Shown here piece after piece: positions 34,628-43,130 of a stretch of DNA of 64,000 nucleotides. The translations under genes were made by a program, and so were the position numbers. Each line of letters begins with the position of its first letter. The stretch's first letter is position 1. The notes beneath the pieces are model-generated. The model was not told where the DNA came from. It did not search any database and saw nothing but the letters and a program-made list of their open reading frames with translations. The DNA is from Flavobacteriaceae bacterium F08102 (GTDB lineage: Bacteria; Bacteroidota; Bacteroidia; Flavobacteriales; Flavobacteriaceae), in the NCBI GenBank assembly GCA_023015935.1, contig JALKAY010000009.1:1-64000 (forward strand), given 5' to 3'.

Positions 34628-35317
34628 TTAATCTTCTATTAATGCTTTATTTCTACTACGTTGTACCCAAATGATCAAACCTACAACGATCAACGCCATT
34701 GGAGACAATAACATAAACCCGTTATTTTCATAACCAAAAGCATATAACCCTGTTTTTTCAATAGGATCTCCCAATACAGGTATTCCTAATAAAGTTCCAG
34801 ATCCTAATAACTCTCTGAAGAACCCAACAATAACTAAAATCAATCCGTATCCTGCCGCATTTCCAATACCGTCTAAGAACGATTTCCAGGGACCATTTCC
34901 TAAGGCAAACGCTTCAAAACGTCCCATAATAATACAGTTGGTAATAATTAAACCAATAAATACTGAAAGTTCTTTACTCAACTCATAAGCAAAAGCTTTT
35001 AAAACTAAATCCACAATAATTACCAAAGAGGCAACCACAATGAGTTGAACGATGATACGGATTTTAGATGGAATAATATTTCGCATTAGCGAAATAACCA
35101 CATTCCCCACTCCTAACACGAATAGTACGGAAACTGCCATAACAATTGACGCCTTTAATTGCGCGGTAATTGCCAAAGCCGAACAGATTCCTAATACCTG
35201 AATGGTTATCGGGTTATTATCGGTTAATGGATCGGTAATGAGCTTTCTGTTTTTCTTCGAAAACAAGGGCTCTTTAGGTACTTTTACTTTTTCTTCTTGT
35301 TCTGCTACTTCTGCCAT
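34628..35317 (-). CDS. nqrD: Na+-translocating NADH:quinone reductase subunit D
   Basis: A six-helix membrane subunit homologous to NqrE in inverted topology. The conserved cysteines are in IQVLGICSALAIT and FIGLIITNCIIMGRFEAF, the other half of the NqrD/NqrE iron site. The 229 residues include an N-terminal charged cytoplasmic extension of about 25 residues (AEVAEQEEKVKVPKEP) before LITDPLTDNNPI. It follows nqrC by 53 bases and precedes nqrE by 51 bases. Confidence 0.95.
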   Translation of the reverse strand: MAEVAEQEEKVKVPKEPLFSKKNRKLITDPLTDNNPITIQVLGICSALAITAQLKASIVMAVSVLFVLGVGNVVISLMRNIIPSKIRIIVQLIVVASLVIIVDLVLKAFAYELSKELSVFIGLIITNCIIMGRFEAFALGNGPWKSFLDGIGNAAGYGLILVIVGFFRELLGSGTLLGIPVLGDPIEKTGLYAFGYENNGFMLLSPMALIVVGLIIWVQRSRNKALIED

Positions 35318-35370
35318 TTCAGGTTGTTTATTAAATAAAGGTATGCTTCTTTGAATCCGTCTTATATTTT

Positions 35371-36144
35371 TTAATTCACTCTATTTTTTAATGAATTGAA
35401 AAAAGGTAAGTACATGGCTAAATCTTTTTTAATCATTGCCGTCACTCCGTTTCCAGTAATCGTTGCTCCCGCAATCGCATCAACTTCGTGATCGGATTTA
35501 TCTAAATTTTTTGGGTCGGCATTTCCTTTTGCTACCGTAATTCCTTTAAATTGGTCACCATCAAAAAGTTCTTCTCCTTTAAAGTCGTTATAAAAATAAG
35601 GCTCTTTAATATTTGCTCCTAAGCCTGGGGTTTCCCCTTTATGATCAAAATAGGCACCTTTAACCGTTCTTAAGTCTTCACTTAAAGCGATATACCCCCA
35701 AATTGCATCCCATAACCCAGCGCCTCTTACCGGAATAATATAAAATTTTTCATTGTCCTTTTCACCGATGAAAACAGGTAATTTTCGTTGGTAATTAGGG
35801 TCCTTAGCTTTTTCTGTTTCCTTTTTCAAATCGATAAGATATGCCAAGCTATCTGGTGTCACTTTATCACCTTCAATAACTAATTGCTCTTTGATATATT
35901 TCTTGAATATACCTGTCACTTCTTTTGCAGGAACAAAGGTATTAACATCTGCTTCATCATTCGTTAATGTTGCTTCGTTAATCCCCATCGAGAATAAAAT
36001 ATTTTGTTGTTTTTCCAATTTTTTATTCAACGAAATTTGCGGATTGAATACAGAGGCCGAAAAAGCCAATAATGATCCAACCACGAGTACCATTCCAATG
36101 GCAAATAGTACTGTATACGTATTGCTATCTGTTTTATTCGCCAT
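35371..36144 (-). CDS. nqrC: Na+-translocating NADH:quinone reductase subunit C
   Basis: A 257-residue protein with one N-terminal membrane helix (YTVLFAIGMVLVVGSLLAF) and an FMN-binding domain. The ApbE target motif is D222-A-I-A-G-A-T228; FMN should be phosphoester-linked to Thr228. Other conserved parts are GAGLWDAIWGYIALSEDLR and GETPGLGANI. The required ApbE is encoded at 21499-22515. It overlaps no neighbour; nqrB ends 3 bases upstream. Confidence 0.96.
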   Translation of the reverse strand: MANKTDSNTYTVLFAIGMVLVVGSLLAFSASVFNPQISLNKKLEKQQNILFSMGINEATLTNDEADVNTFVPAKEVTGIFKKYIKEQLVIEGDKVTPDSLAYLIDLKKETEKAKDPNYQRKLPVFIGEKDNEKFYIIPVRGAGLWDAIWGYIALSEDLRTVKGAYFDHKGETPGLGANIKEPYFYNDFKGEELFDGDQFKGITVAKGNADPKNLDKSDHEVDAIAGATITGNGVTAMIKKDLAMYLPFFNSLKNRVN

Positions 36145-36147
36145 AAC

Positions 36148-37374
36148 TTAAACTGTTTTTGCTTTTAATCTCTTTTCTCTCTTTTTAATATTGCCTTGCA
36201 CAACGAAGTGATCAATGGTTGGGGCAAATACATTCATTAATAGAATAGCTAGCATTACCCCTTCTGGATAGGCTGGATTAAACACCCGAATCATAACCGA
36301 CAAAAATCCGATCAAAAATCCGTAAATCCATTTACCCTTATTCGTTTGAGCTGCCGTCACAGGATCTGTAGCCATATAAACAATTCCAAACGCTAACCCT
36401 CCAATCAATAGGTGTTGCCAGAATTCAAGACTCATTAAACCGAAAAACTTACTTCCACTTGTAATAACATCTGCATCAACTACCATATTGAAAATGTATC
36501 CCATAACCAAGGCACCTAATACAGCACTTAGCATAATTCGCCAACTACCAATTTTGGTAAAGATGAGAAAGAGTGCGCCTAATAAGATGAGAAAGGTAGA
36601 GGTTTCTCCTATTGATCCAGGAATAAAACCAAAGAACATATCCCAAGTTGAATAGTGTAAAGGTTGTGATTGTGCTAAACTTCCTAAAATGGTTTCACCT
36701 GAAATCGCATCAACGGTCGCGCCATCAGCAAGCTGCTGTGCTCTTTCAACCGCACCATGTACCCACACTTTATCTCCACTCATCCAAGTTGGATAAGCAA
36801 AGAATAAAAAAGCTCTTATTGTTAGGGCTGGATTTAACACATTCATCCCCGTACCTCCAAAAACTTCCTTACCGATTACCACACCGAAAATTACAGCTAC
36901 GGCTAACATCCAAAGGGGAATATCAATAGGTACAATGAGCGGAACTAACATTCCCGTTACTAAATACCCTTCTTCAACTTCATGTCCTTTTACTACAGCA
37001 AATATAAATTCAACTGCTAACCCTACACCATACGAAACAATCATCAAAGGAAGAATTTTAGTCAACCCAAGCCACAAGTTATCCAAATTCCAAAAGGAAC
37101 CACTAAAAAAACTGTTTGCAACCGCCGAAACCTCTCCTGTTGCTAAATGATGTTGATAACCTGCATTAAACATTCCAAATATCAAACAGGGGATTAAGGC
37201 CATAATCACGATATTCATCGTTCTTTTAAGGTCATCCGCTGCTTTAATATGTGTTCCTCCTTGTGTGGTTTCATTTGGTAAGTATAAAAAAGTATGAATC
37301 GCATTAAATGCGGGAGCCATTTTAGTTCCTTGATACTTTTCTTTTAATTTATGTAATTTTTGTTTTAAACCCAT
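36148..37374 (-). CDS. nqrB: Na+-translocating NADH:quinone reductase subunit B
   Basis: A polytopic membrane subunit of 408 residues that carries covalent FMN and riboflavin and lies on the Na+/quinone path. Conserved parts include THIKAADDLKRTMNIVIMAL, GKEVFGGTGMNVLNPALT and YMATDPVTAAQTNKGKW. The flavinylation site reads D222-A-I-S-G-E-T228: the acceptor Thr is kept, but Glu replaces the Ala of the usual SGAT motif. FMN transfer is still expected, yet the change deserves attention. Confidence 0.95.
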   Translation of the reverse strand: MGLKQKLHKLKEKYQGTKMAPAFNAIHTFLYLPNETTQGGTHIKAADDLKRTMNIVIMALIPCLIFGMFNAGYQHHLATGEVSAVANSFFSGSFWNLDNLWLGLTKILPLMIVSYGVGLAVEFIFAVVKGHEVEEGYLVTGMLVPLIVPIDIPLWMLAVAVIFGVVIGKEVFGGTGMNVLNPALTIRAFLFFAYPTWMSGDKVWVHGAVERAQQLADGATVDAISGETILGSLAQSQPLHYSTWDMFFGFIPGSIGETSTFLILLGALFLIFTKIGSWRIMLSAVLGALVMGYIFNMVVDADVITSGSKFFGLMSLEFWQHLLIGGLAFGIVYMATDPVTAAQTNKGKWIYGFLIGFLSVMIRVFNPAYPEGVMLAILLMNVFAPTIDHFVVQGNIKKREKRLKAKTV

Positions 37375-37386
37375 GGTGTTGATTAT

Positions 37387-38736
37387 TTAGCCAATTTCTT
37401 CTATCATTAAATCTAATCCCTGTCTGATTATTTCTTGATGGGGTTGTTTTGATACACAAATAAATTCAGTCAACGCAAAATCCTCTGGTGCAACCTCATA
37501 CATCCCTAACGCTTCCATTTCATCCAAATCTTTGTATATACAAGCTTTGAGGATTTGCAAAGGATAAATATCTAGCGGAAACACCTTTTCATAATTCCCA
37601 GTCAACACAAACGCCCTGTGCTCACCATTCGTATTGGTGGTAAGATCATATTTCTTATTTGGTGTTAACCACGAAAATGTCAAAGCTCTTGAATTTGATA
37701 TTTTATTAAAAATTGGCTTATTCCACCCAAAGAACTCATAATCATTTCCTTCTGGAATAGACGTAATTTGATTATCGTAATACCCAAAAAAGTCTTGTTT
37801 TGAAACCTGTGTACCAGTCAAGACATTCCCACTGATGATTCTAGAATCTTTCTCCGTAACTTGCCCTTCAACCAACGCATCAATAGGCGCTCCTATAAGT
37901 GCCTCTACATAACTTGGGTTATCCACTCTTGACCCCGTCAAAGCAATGGTTCGTTTTGCATTAAACTTACCTGTCAACAACAATTCACCAATAATCACAA
38001 GATCTTGAGGAGTCACTACCCACACAACTTCTCCTTTATTAATAGGATCAATTTTCGCAATTTGAACACTCACATTTCCTGCTGGGTGCGGCCCTGTAAC
38101 ACGGTGAATTTCGGCGTTTTTCAAATCTCCTAACGGAGATTTTTCTCCTTTTCCAACACAGATATGCACTTTTCCTTTCGTCATTTTTGACAGCGCAGTA
38201 ACTGCCACTTGCAATTCAGCTTCTTTACCCGACAAAGCATAATTTAAATCGGTCGCTAATGGAGCTGTTGCATACGCCGAAATAAAAATTGCCTTAGGAT
38301 CATCCGTTGGATCTGCAACAACATCGTAAGGTCGTCTTTTTATAAACGGCCAACATCCTGAAGCTAATAAGTGTTTTTTAACTTCCTCGCCATCGAGTTG
38401 GGAAATTTCCTTTTTCCCAAAATCTTGATAACGCTGCTCTTTATCCGCCAAAACCTTAATCGCTAAAACCTTACGTTTAGCACCACGAACAATCTCCACA
38501 ACCTCCCCACTCACTGGAGAAGGAAATAAGATTTGCTCATTCGACTTCGAGTAAAACAACGCTTCGCCTGCTTTAACATCGCTGCCTACTTTTACAATAA
38601 GTTTGGGGGTGATTTTATGAAAATCATCAGGCTTAACGGCATAAACACTAGCAACTGGAAGTGGTGTAGTTTTTTTATCTGCCTCGCCCACAAGCTTAAT
38701 ATTTAAGCCCTTTTTGATACGAATGTCTTGTGACAT
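37387..38736 (-). CDS. nqrA: Na+-translocating NADH:quinone reductase subunit A
   Basis: The peripheral cytoplasmic subunit, 449 residues, without cofactor. It shows IRIKKGLNIKLVGEAD at the start, SGEVVEIVRGAKRKVLAIKV, RPYDVVADPTDDPKAIFISA and AEIHRVTGPHPAGNVSVQ, all typical of NqrA. It is the first gene of the operon. A -7-type TAAATTTG (38779-38772, minus) lies 35 bases upstream with no clear -33 TTG. The gene pairs divergently with the DUF5103 gene across a 265-base spacer that shows no other feature. Confidence 0.96.
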   Translation of the reverse strand: MSQDIRIKKGLNIKLVGEADKKTTPLPVASVYAVKPDDFHKITPKLIVKVGSDVKAGEALFYSKSNEQILFPSPVSGEVVEIVRGAKRKVLAIKVLADKEQRYQDFGKKEISQLDGEEVKKHLLASGCWPFIKRRPYDVVADPTDDPKAIFISAYATAPLATDLNYALSGKEAELQVAVTALSKMTKGKVHICVGKGEKSPLGDLKNAEIHRVTGPHPAGNVSVQIAKIDPINKGEVVWVVTPQDLVIIGELLLTGKFNAKRTIALTGSRVDNPSYVEALIGAPIDALVEGQVTEKDSRIISGNVLTGTQVSKQDFFGYYDNQITSIPEGNDYEFFGWNKPIFNKISNSRALTFSWLTPNKKYDLTTNTNGEHRAFVLTGNYEKVFPLDIYPLQILKACIYKDLDEMEALGMYEVAPEDFALTEFICVSKQPHQEIIRQGLDLMIEEIG

Positions 38737-39001
38737 ATTATGGTTTTATTTTTTTGTCCTTAAAAGCGGTGCAAATTTAAATATTTTACACTTGATTTTT
38801 ACCTTTTTACACGACTCTATTGTTATTTATATCAATTCTAAATAAGAGTGAGATGGTTTCTGAGAATACAACCAATTTTTACCCATCTTATTGTCTACTA
38901 ACCCACTTATTTTTTTGTAAGGTTTCATTAAAATTAAGTAGCTTAGCCTAGCCAAATCCGCACGAAATTTTACAGTTTAACTTTTGTTTGTATTCACATC
39001 A

Positions 39002-40255
39002 ATGAAAAGATTAAGTACCCTTTGGATTGCCAATTTATTTTACCTGGCATGCTCATACGCACTTCACGCTCAACTCGACGTACTCGTCGATCCTCCAGCG
39101 CATATTAAATCGATCACCTTTCACAATCAATACATCAATGACTTTAGTCCGATGGTTAAACTTGGAGATCAATTTACCATTTCGTTTGATGATCTTGGCG
39201 AAAATCAACAGGATTACACCTATCGTATCACGCATTGTGATTACAATTGGGAACCATCGAAACTTTCCAGCACAGAATTCATTGATGGGTATAGCGCTGA
39301 TCGCATTAGAGATTTTGAAAGCTCTTTTAATACATTTCAACCATATACACACTATTCTTTTAGCATCCCAAATGAACATACCGCACTTAAAATAAGCGGA
39401 AACTACATTGTTTCAGTACTCAACGAAGATGACGAAATAGTGTTTAGCCGCGCATTTATGGTGTATGAGCCACTTGTGTCCGTTGCAATAAGCGCACATA
39501 AAAGCAAAACAATTTCCGACATCAACGCGGTACAACGGTTAGAAGTTTTAGTTGACTATCCCAACCTGAGAATTAACAACCCCAATAAAGAAATTAAATT
39601 AGTCATCATTAAAAATTACGATTGGCATGAACAAATAAAAAATATAGTACCACAATACCATCGAGGAACACAACTCATTTACAATCAAAATGAACTTACA
39701 TTTGGTGGAGGAAATGAATTTTTATATTTCGACACCAAAGAGATCAGAAATCCTGTCAATAAAATTGCTAGGGTTCAATTGGATGATATTTTCAATACAT
39801 ATCTTTACAGTGATGAGCCAAGAGCTGATGTTCCATACACGTATTACCCAGACATCAATGGTAATTTCTCCATTCGCACTATTGACAGCGATGATAGCGC
39901 ATTAGAAGCAGACTATTCTAAGGTTCATTTTTCCTTACAGACCACAGCATATCCACATCAAGATCTGTACGTTTATGGCAATTTCAATAATTGGAAATTA
40001 ACTGAAGAAAATAAGATGACTTACCATCCCACTGAACAAAGATACACAGCCACCTTGCTATTAAAGCAAGGGTTTTACAACTACACCTATATAGCTCAAG
40101 ATAAACAAAAAAATGTACATCACGAATTGGTAGAAGGTTCTTTTTATCAAACGGAAAATGACTACGCTGTCTTTGTTTACCATCGTCCGTTTGGAAGTCG
40201 CTACGATCGAATTATTGGAGTTGGAAAAACGAAAGTTGAAAAATTACGCAACTAA
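39002..40255 (+). CDS. Type IX secretion plug-domain protein (DUF5103)
   Basis: From ATG 39002 the protein has 417 residues and a signal peptide (STLWIANLFYLACSYALHAQ). The body matches DUF5103: VDPPAHIKSITFHNQY, YRITHCDYNWEPSKLSSTEF, SFNTFQPYTHYSF, PEEP-like strand segments and a C-terminal carbohydrate-module-like part with YVYGNFNNWKLTEENKM. Members of this family have been described as the plug of the SprA translocon in type IX secretion. An alternative TTG at 38984 lies inside a promoter-like TAACTTTTG and is rejected. It is followed 80 bases later by apaG, an order I believe is common in this family. Confidence 0.88.
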   Translation: MKRLSTLWIANLFYLACSYALHAQLDVLVDPPAHIKSITFHNQYINDFSPMVKLGDQFTISFDDLGENQQDYTYRITHCDYNWEPSKLSSTEFIDGYSADRIRDFESSFNTFQPYTHYSFSIPNEHTALKISGNYIVSVLNEDDEIVFSRAFMVYEPLVSVAISAHKSKTISDINAVQRLEVLVDYPNLRINNPNKEIKLVIIKNYDWHEQIKNIVPQYHRGTQLIYNQNELTFGGGNEFLYFDTKEIRNPVNKIARVQLDDIFNTYLYSDEPRADVPYTYYPDINGNFSIRTIDSDDSALEADYSKVHFSLQTTAYPHQDLYVYGNFNNWKLTEENKMTYHPTEQRYTATLLLKQGFYNYTYIAQDKQKNVHHELVEGSFYQTENDYAVFVYHRPFGSRYDRIIGVGKTKVEKLRN

Positions 40256-40300
40256 TTATTGGTTTTTGCATCCTACATTTAATTAATCACAAAAGATTAA

Positions 40301-40308
40301 TATTTTTG
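40301..40308 (+). promoter_or_regulatory. -7 box (TATTTTTG) upstream of apaG
   Basis: An exact TAnnTTTG match ends 27 bases before the apaG ATG at 40336. It also covers the TTG at 40306, which makes that codon an unlikely start. No -33 TTG is seen. Confidence 0.45.
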
Positions 40309-40335
40309 TTTTACACCTATAGAAGGAAATACACG

Positions 40336-40722
40336 ATGGTTCAACAAGTTACAAACGGTATTAAAATCTCCGTCAAGTCAAAATTTGAAGGCACTGCCTA
40401 CAAAAACTTGCGTAAATATTTTTCTTTTAGCTACAGTATTACTATTGAAAACCAGAGCAATGACTCCGTACAATTGGTCAGTAGACACTGGAAAATTTTT
40501 GACGCGCTCAAAAAACTAGAAATAGTTGAAGGAGAAGGGGTTATTGGAGAAAAACCCATCCTAAAACCTAAAAAATCATACACCTACAGTTCTTATTGCA
40601 ACCTCACATCTCCAATAGGATCTATGAAAGGTTTTTTTAATATGATAAACTTTACGACGACTCGAAAACTTAAAGTTCTCATCCCTTCATTTCAATTGAG
40701 CGTTCCAGCGATTTCTAATTGA
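40336..40722 (+). CDS. apaG: ApaG domain protein
   Basis: A 128-residue single-domain ApaG protein (fibronectin-III-like fold). Conserved pieces are TNGIKISVKSKFEG, FSYSITIENQSNDSVQLVSRHWKIFD, VEGEGVIGEKPILKPKKSY and GSMKGFFNM. ApaG has been linked to Co2+/Mg2+ efflux in enterobacteria, but the biochemical role is not established. The stop codon falls in a short stem (CTAATT / AATTAG, 40715-40731) followed by CTTATTTTT, a possible weak terminator. Confidence 0.92.
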   Translation: MVQQVTNGIKISVKSKFEGTAYKNLRKYFSFSYSITIENQSNDSVQLVSRHWKIFDALKKLEIVEGEGVIGEKPILKPKKSYTYSSYCNLTSPIGSMKGFFNMINFTTTRKLKVLIPSFQLSVPAISN

Positions 40723-40745
40723 GAAAATTAGCTTATTTTTAAACC

Positions 40746-41780
40746 ATGCTTGCATGGTTTAGCAAAAAGAAAAAAGAAAACGCAATTATTCGCCAAAAAG
40801 GAAATGTTTGTCTTAATTGCCAAACTATCCTTAATGGAGAGGAGAACTTTTGCCCCAATTGTGGCCAACGAAACAACATCAATCCACTTAATTTCAAAAT
40901 CGTAATTGATGAATTTTTCGGCAATCTTTTTGCCTACGATTCTCGCTTATGGAGAACCTTAATCCCCTTATTAATTAGCCCAGGAAAAACGGCTTATCAA
41001 TATATTTACGGCAAACGACAACATTTTGTCAATCCATTTAGAATCTACCTAGCCATTTCATTAATCTTCTTCGTTTTTATAGGCATTATAGACACTATTG
41101 TCTCAATTGAAAACGAAGACAAATTCACCTTGCATTTAGTAAAAACCGATTCGACTGGTTTATACAAAATATACAAAGGCCCCCAACTCAATTCTTTTAA
41201 CGACTCATTAGCTACTTCCTTAAAAAATACCCCAGGCTTTCGAAAAAAAGTTCAAATCCTTTTTCAATACCATCGCCACAACCCACCTCAAAGCACCAAA
41301 GAAGTATTCGAAACACTCCATTTACCACCCACTTTTTGGAATCGATTTATCCAAGATAAAATTTTAAACTTTACAAAAATTCTTGAAGGCGAATCACAAT
41401 TTGAAAAAAAGTTGTTCTCTGGACTATCCCTTACCATTTTTTTATTACTTCCCTTATTTGCCATAGTCCTAAAGTTGCTATATATCAGACGAAAGTACTC
41501 CTACATGGAACATCTCGTGTTTGTGTTTTACACACAATCCGTTTTTTTCTTGTTTTTACTTCTCTTTACTCTAATCTATTATGGTTTTGGACAGCATTCA
41601 TACGTTTACCTCTTATTTCTATTCCTTTTCGGGATTTACCTGTATCTTGCTATGCGTAGATTTTACAATCAAGGAATCGTAAAAACGTGGATTAAATTTA
41701 GCATAGCCAATATGGCATTCCTATTCATCTTAGGGGTAGGGATTTTCGTATTGACCATCATTTCATTTATCCTGTATTAA
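40746..41780 (+). CDS. DUF3667 membrane protein with zinc ribbon
   Basis: The 344-residue protein begins with a zinc ribbon (VCLNCQTILNGEENFCPNCGQ: two CxxC pairs). The DUF3667 core follows (NPLNFKIVIDEFFGNLFAYD, RTLIPLLISPGKTAYQYIYG, KRQHFVNPFRIYLAISLIFF) and about four more hydrophobic segments toward the C-terminus. Function unknown; a membrane protein with a cytoplasmic metal-binding head. Its stop lies 1 base from the stop of the convergent downstream gene, with no terminator between. Confidence 0.88.
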   Translation: MLAWFSKKKKENAIIRQKGNVCLNCQTILNGEENFCPNCGQRNNINPLNFKIVIDEFFGNLFAYDSRLWRTLIPLLISPGKTAYQYIYGKRQHFVNPFRIYLAISLIFFVFIGIIDTIVSIENEDKFTLHLVKTDSTGLYKIYKGPQLNSFNDSLATSLKNTPGFRKKVQILFQYHRHNPPQSTKEVFETLHLPPTFWNRFIQDKILNFTKILEGESQFEKKLFSGLSLTIFLLLPLFAIVLKLLYIRRKYSYMEHLVFVFYTQSVFFLFLLLFTLIYYGFGQHSYVYLLFLFLFGIYLYLAMRRFYNQGIVKTWIKFSIANMAFLFILGVGIFVLTIISFILY

Positions 41781-41781
41781 A

Positions 41782-43128
41782 CTAAGGACGAATCAATTGA
41801 GCTAAAAAATTACGATAGGCATTGCGCAATTCAATATTTCCACGGACTTCATTTTCCTGAGTCACTTCTAATTCCAGCTCAGAAATCAAAGTCAATATAC
41901 GCTTACATTGACTTGACATAGGAATATCCAAAGGGTGCTCTAAGTAATCCTTCACCCGAAACTTCCAGTAAAATTTAGTGGGCTGAGTCCATTGAATTGG
42001 ATTTAACGCCCCTATACTCAATACAACTTCATTTTCGGTCTGAGTGGCATTAATTGTATACAACGGAATTGGGGTAAATACACATTTGCCATCAATCTCT
42101 TGAATCGCCCCTTTCCGCATAAAATATTCAATTAACCTCACTTCCTTTTTCAGCCCCATTTTCACGCCTAAATATGGAACGGTGGCTCGCTGTATAGATC
42201 GCGTCTCCACTTTATTAAAATCGTCGTCATACGTATACGTAACAATGGTGTCAAAAACAGTTCCCACTGCACTTAAGCGAAAAGAAAACCGCCCATCTAA
42301 ATTTGGCAAAATGCTATCGACAGAAAGGTGTGTAAACTTTTCGAAATCGTCTATAAAGGACCTATCCTCCGAACGAACCTCTTCAAGACACCTTGGATTC
42401 AACTGAAAACTAAGATCAAAAAGGTCGTCTGCGCTAGCCGATCTATCCACAAGGAGTAAGGCATCAAAATAATCGGAAAGTTTTCCTGAAATCTTAAAAG
42501 CCCCTTTTTCGAAATCACCTGTAATGAAATCACCTTGATCTGACACAATGGTGAGATCTGAAGAAGAATGTATCAGCACCTTAACAATAGCATCTTGACT
42601 GGTCAACACTGCTTTTGACTCAAAAAGCAAACGACAATTCTCTTGTAAGGGCTTTTTCGAATAACCGATAACAAACGCATCTTCATACAGATAAAAATGA
42701 AATTGTTGTTGGCTGTACACCAACACATCCGTAGTCATTACCTTATGAAAACCTGATTCCTCTAAAAACTCCGTAAATTTTTTTCGATTTGACAATTGAA
42801 TTGCAAGACTGTACCATCCTGGATATTCGTCACTTGTATAAAAATACAGTGCTTTCGGTATTGACAAACCTTTTGTAAGCGATTTAATTTTACGCTGAAT
42901 TGAGTCTGCCCGTTTCTTTCTTTCACCTATATACTTAAGCGGATGGCCTAATACATCAAATATGATGTCTTTTTCTAACTGCCTCAAATTTACCTGTAGC
43001 ACTTTCGTCGCATTGGCAGGAATGGTTGTTGGAGCAGATAGACCGGTGTAATACCTATAAACAACCACCAGCACAAGCACCATCCCTACGGCTAAAGCAA
43101 TCAAAAAATAGCCCTGTTTTCTTCGCAT
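41782..43128 (-). CDS. Membrane-anchored protein of unknown function, third gene of envelope module
   Basis: The 448-residue protein has an N-terminal membrane helix (GYFLIALAVGMVLVLVVVYRYY) and a large extracytoplasmic part. The region TTIPANATKVLQVNLRQLEKD resembles the start of DUF4836/DUF3352-like proteins, in which a helix-strand unit is repeated (also VAIQLSNRKKFTEF... in the next gene). The family cannot be assigned with certainty. It is cotranscribed with the next two genes: its ATG lies 2 bases after the stop of the 564-residue gene. Probably periplasmic, tethered to the inner membrane. Confidence 0.7.
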   Translation of the reverse strand: MRRKQGYFLIALAVGMVLVLVVVYRYYTGLSAPTTIPANATKVLQVNLRQLEKDIIFDVLGHPLKYIGERKKRADSIQRKIKSLTKGLSIPKALYFYTSDEYPGWYSLAIQLSNRKKFTEFLEESGFHKVMTTDVLVYSQQQFHFYLYEDAFVIGYSKKPLQENCRLLFESKAVLTSQDAIVKVLIHSSSDLTIVSDQGDFITGDFEKGAFKISGKLSDYFDALLLVDRSASADDLFDLSFQLNPRCLEEVRSEDRSFIDDFEKFTHLSVDSILPNLDGRFSFRLSAVGTVFDTIVTYTYDDDFNKVETRSIQRATVPYLGVKMGLKKEVRLIEYFMRKGAIQEIDGKCVFTPIPLYTINATQTENEVVLSIGALNPIQWTQPTKFYWKFRVKDYLEHPLDIPMSSQCKRILTLISELELEVTQENEVRGNIELRNAYRNFLAQLIRP

Positions 43129-43130
43129 AC

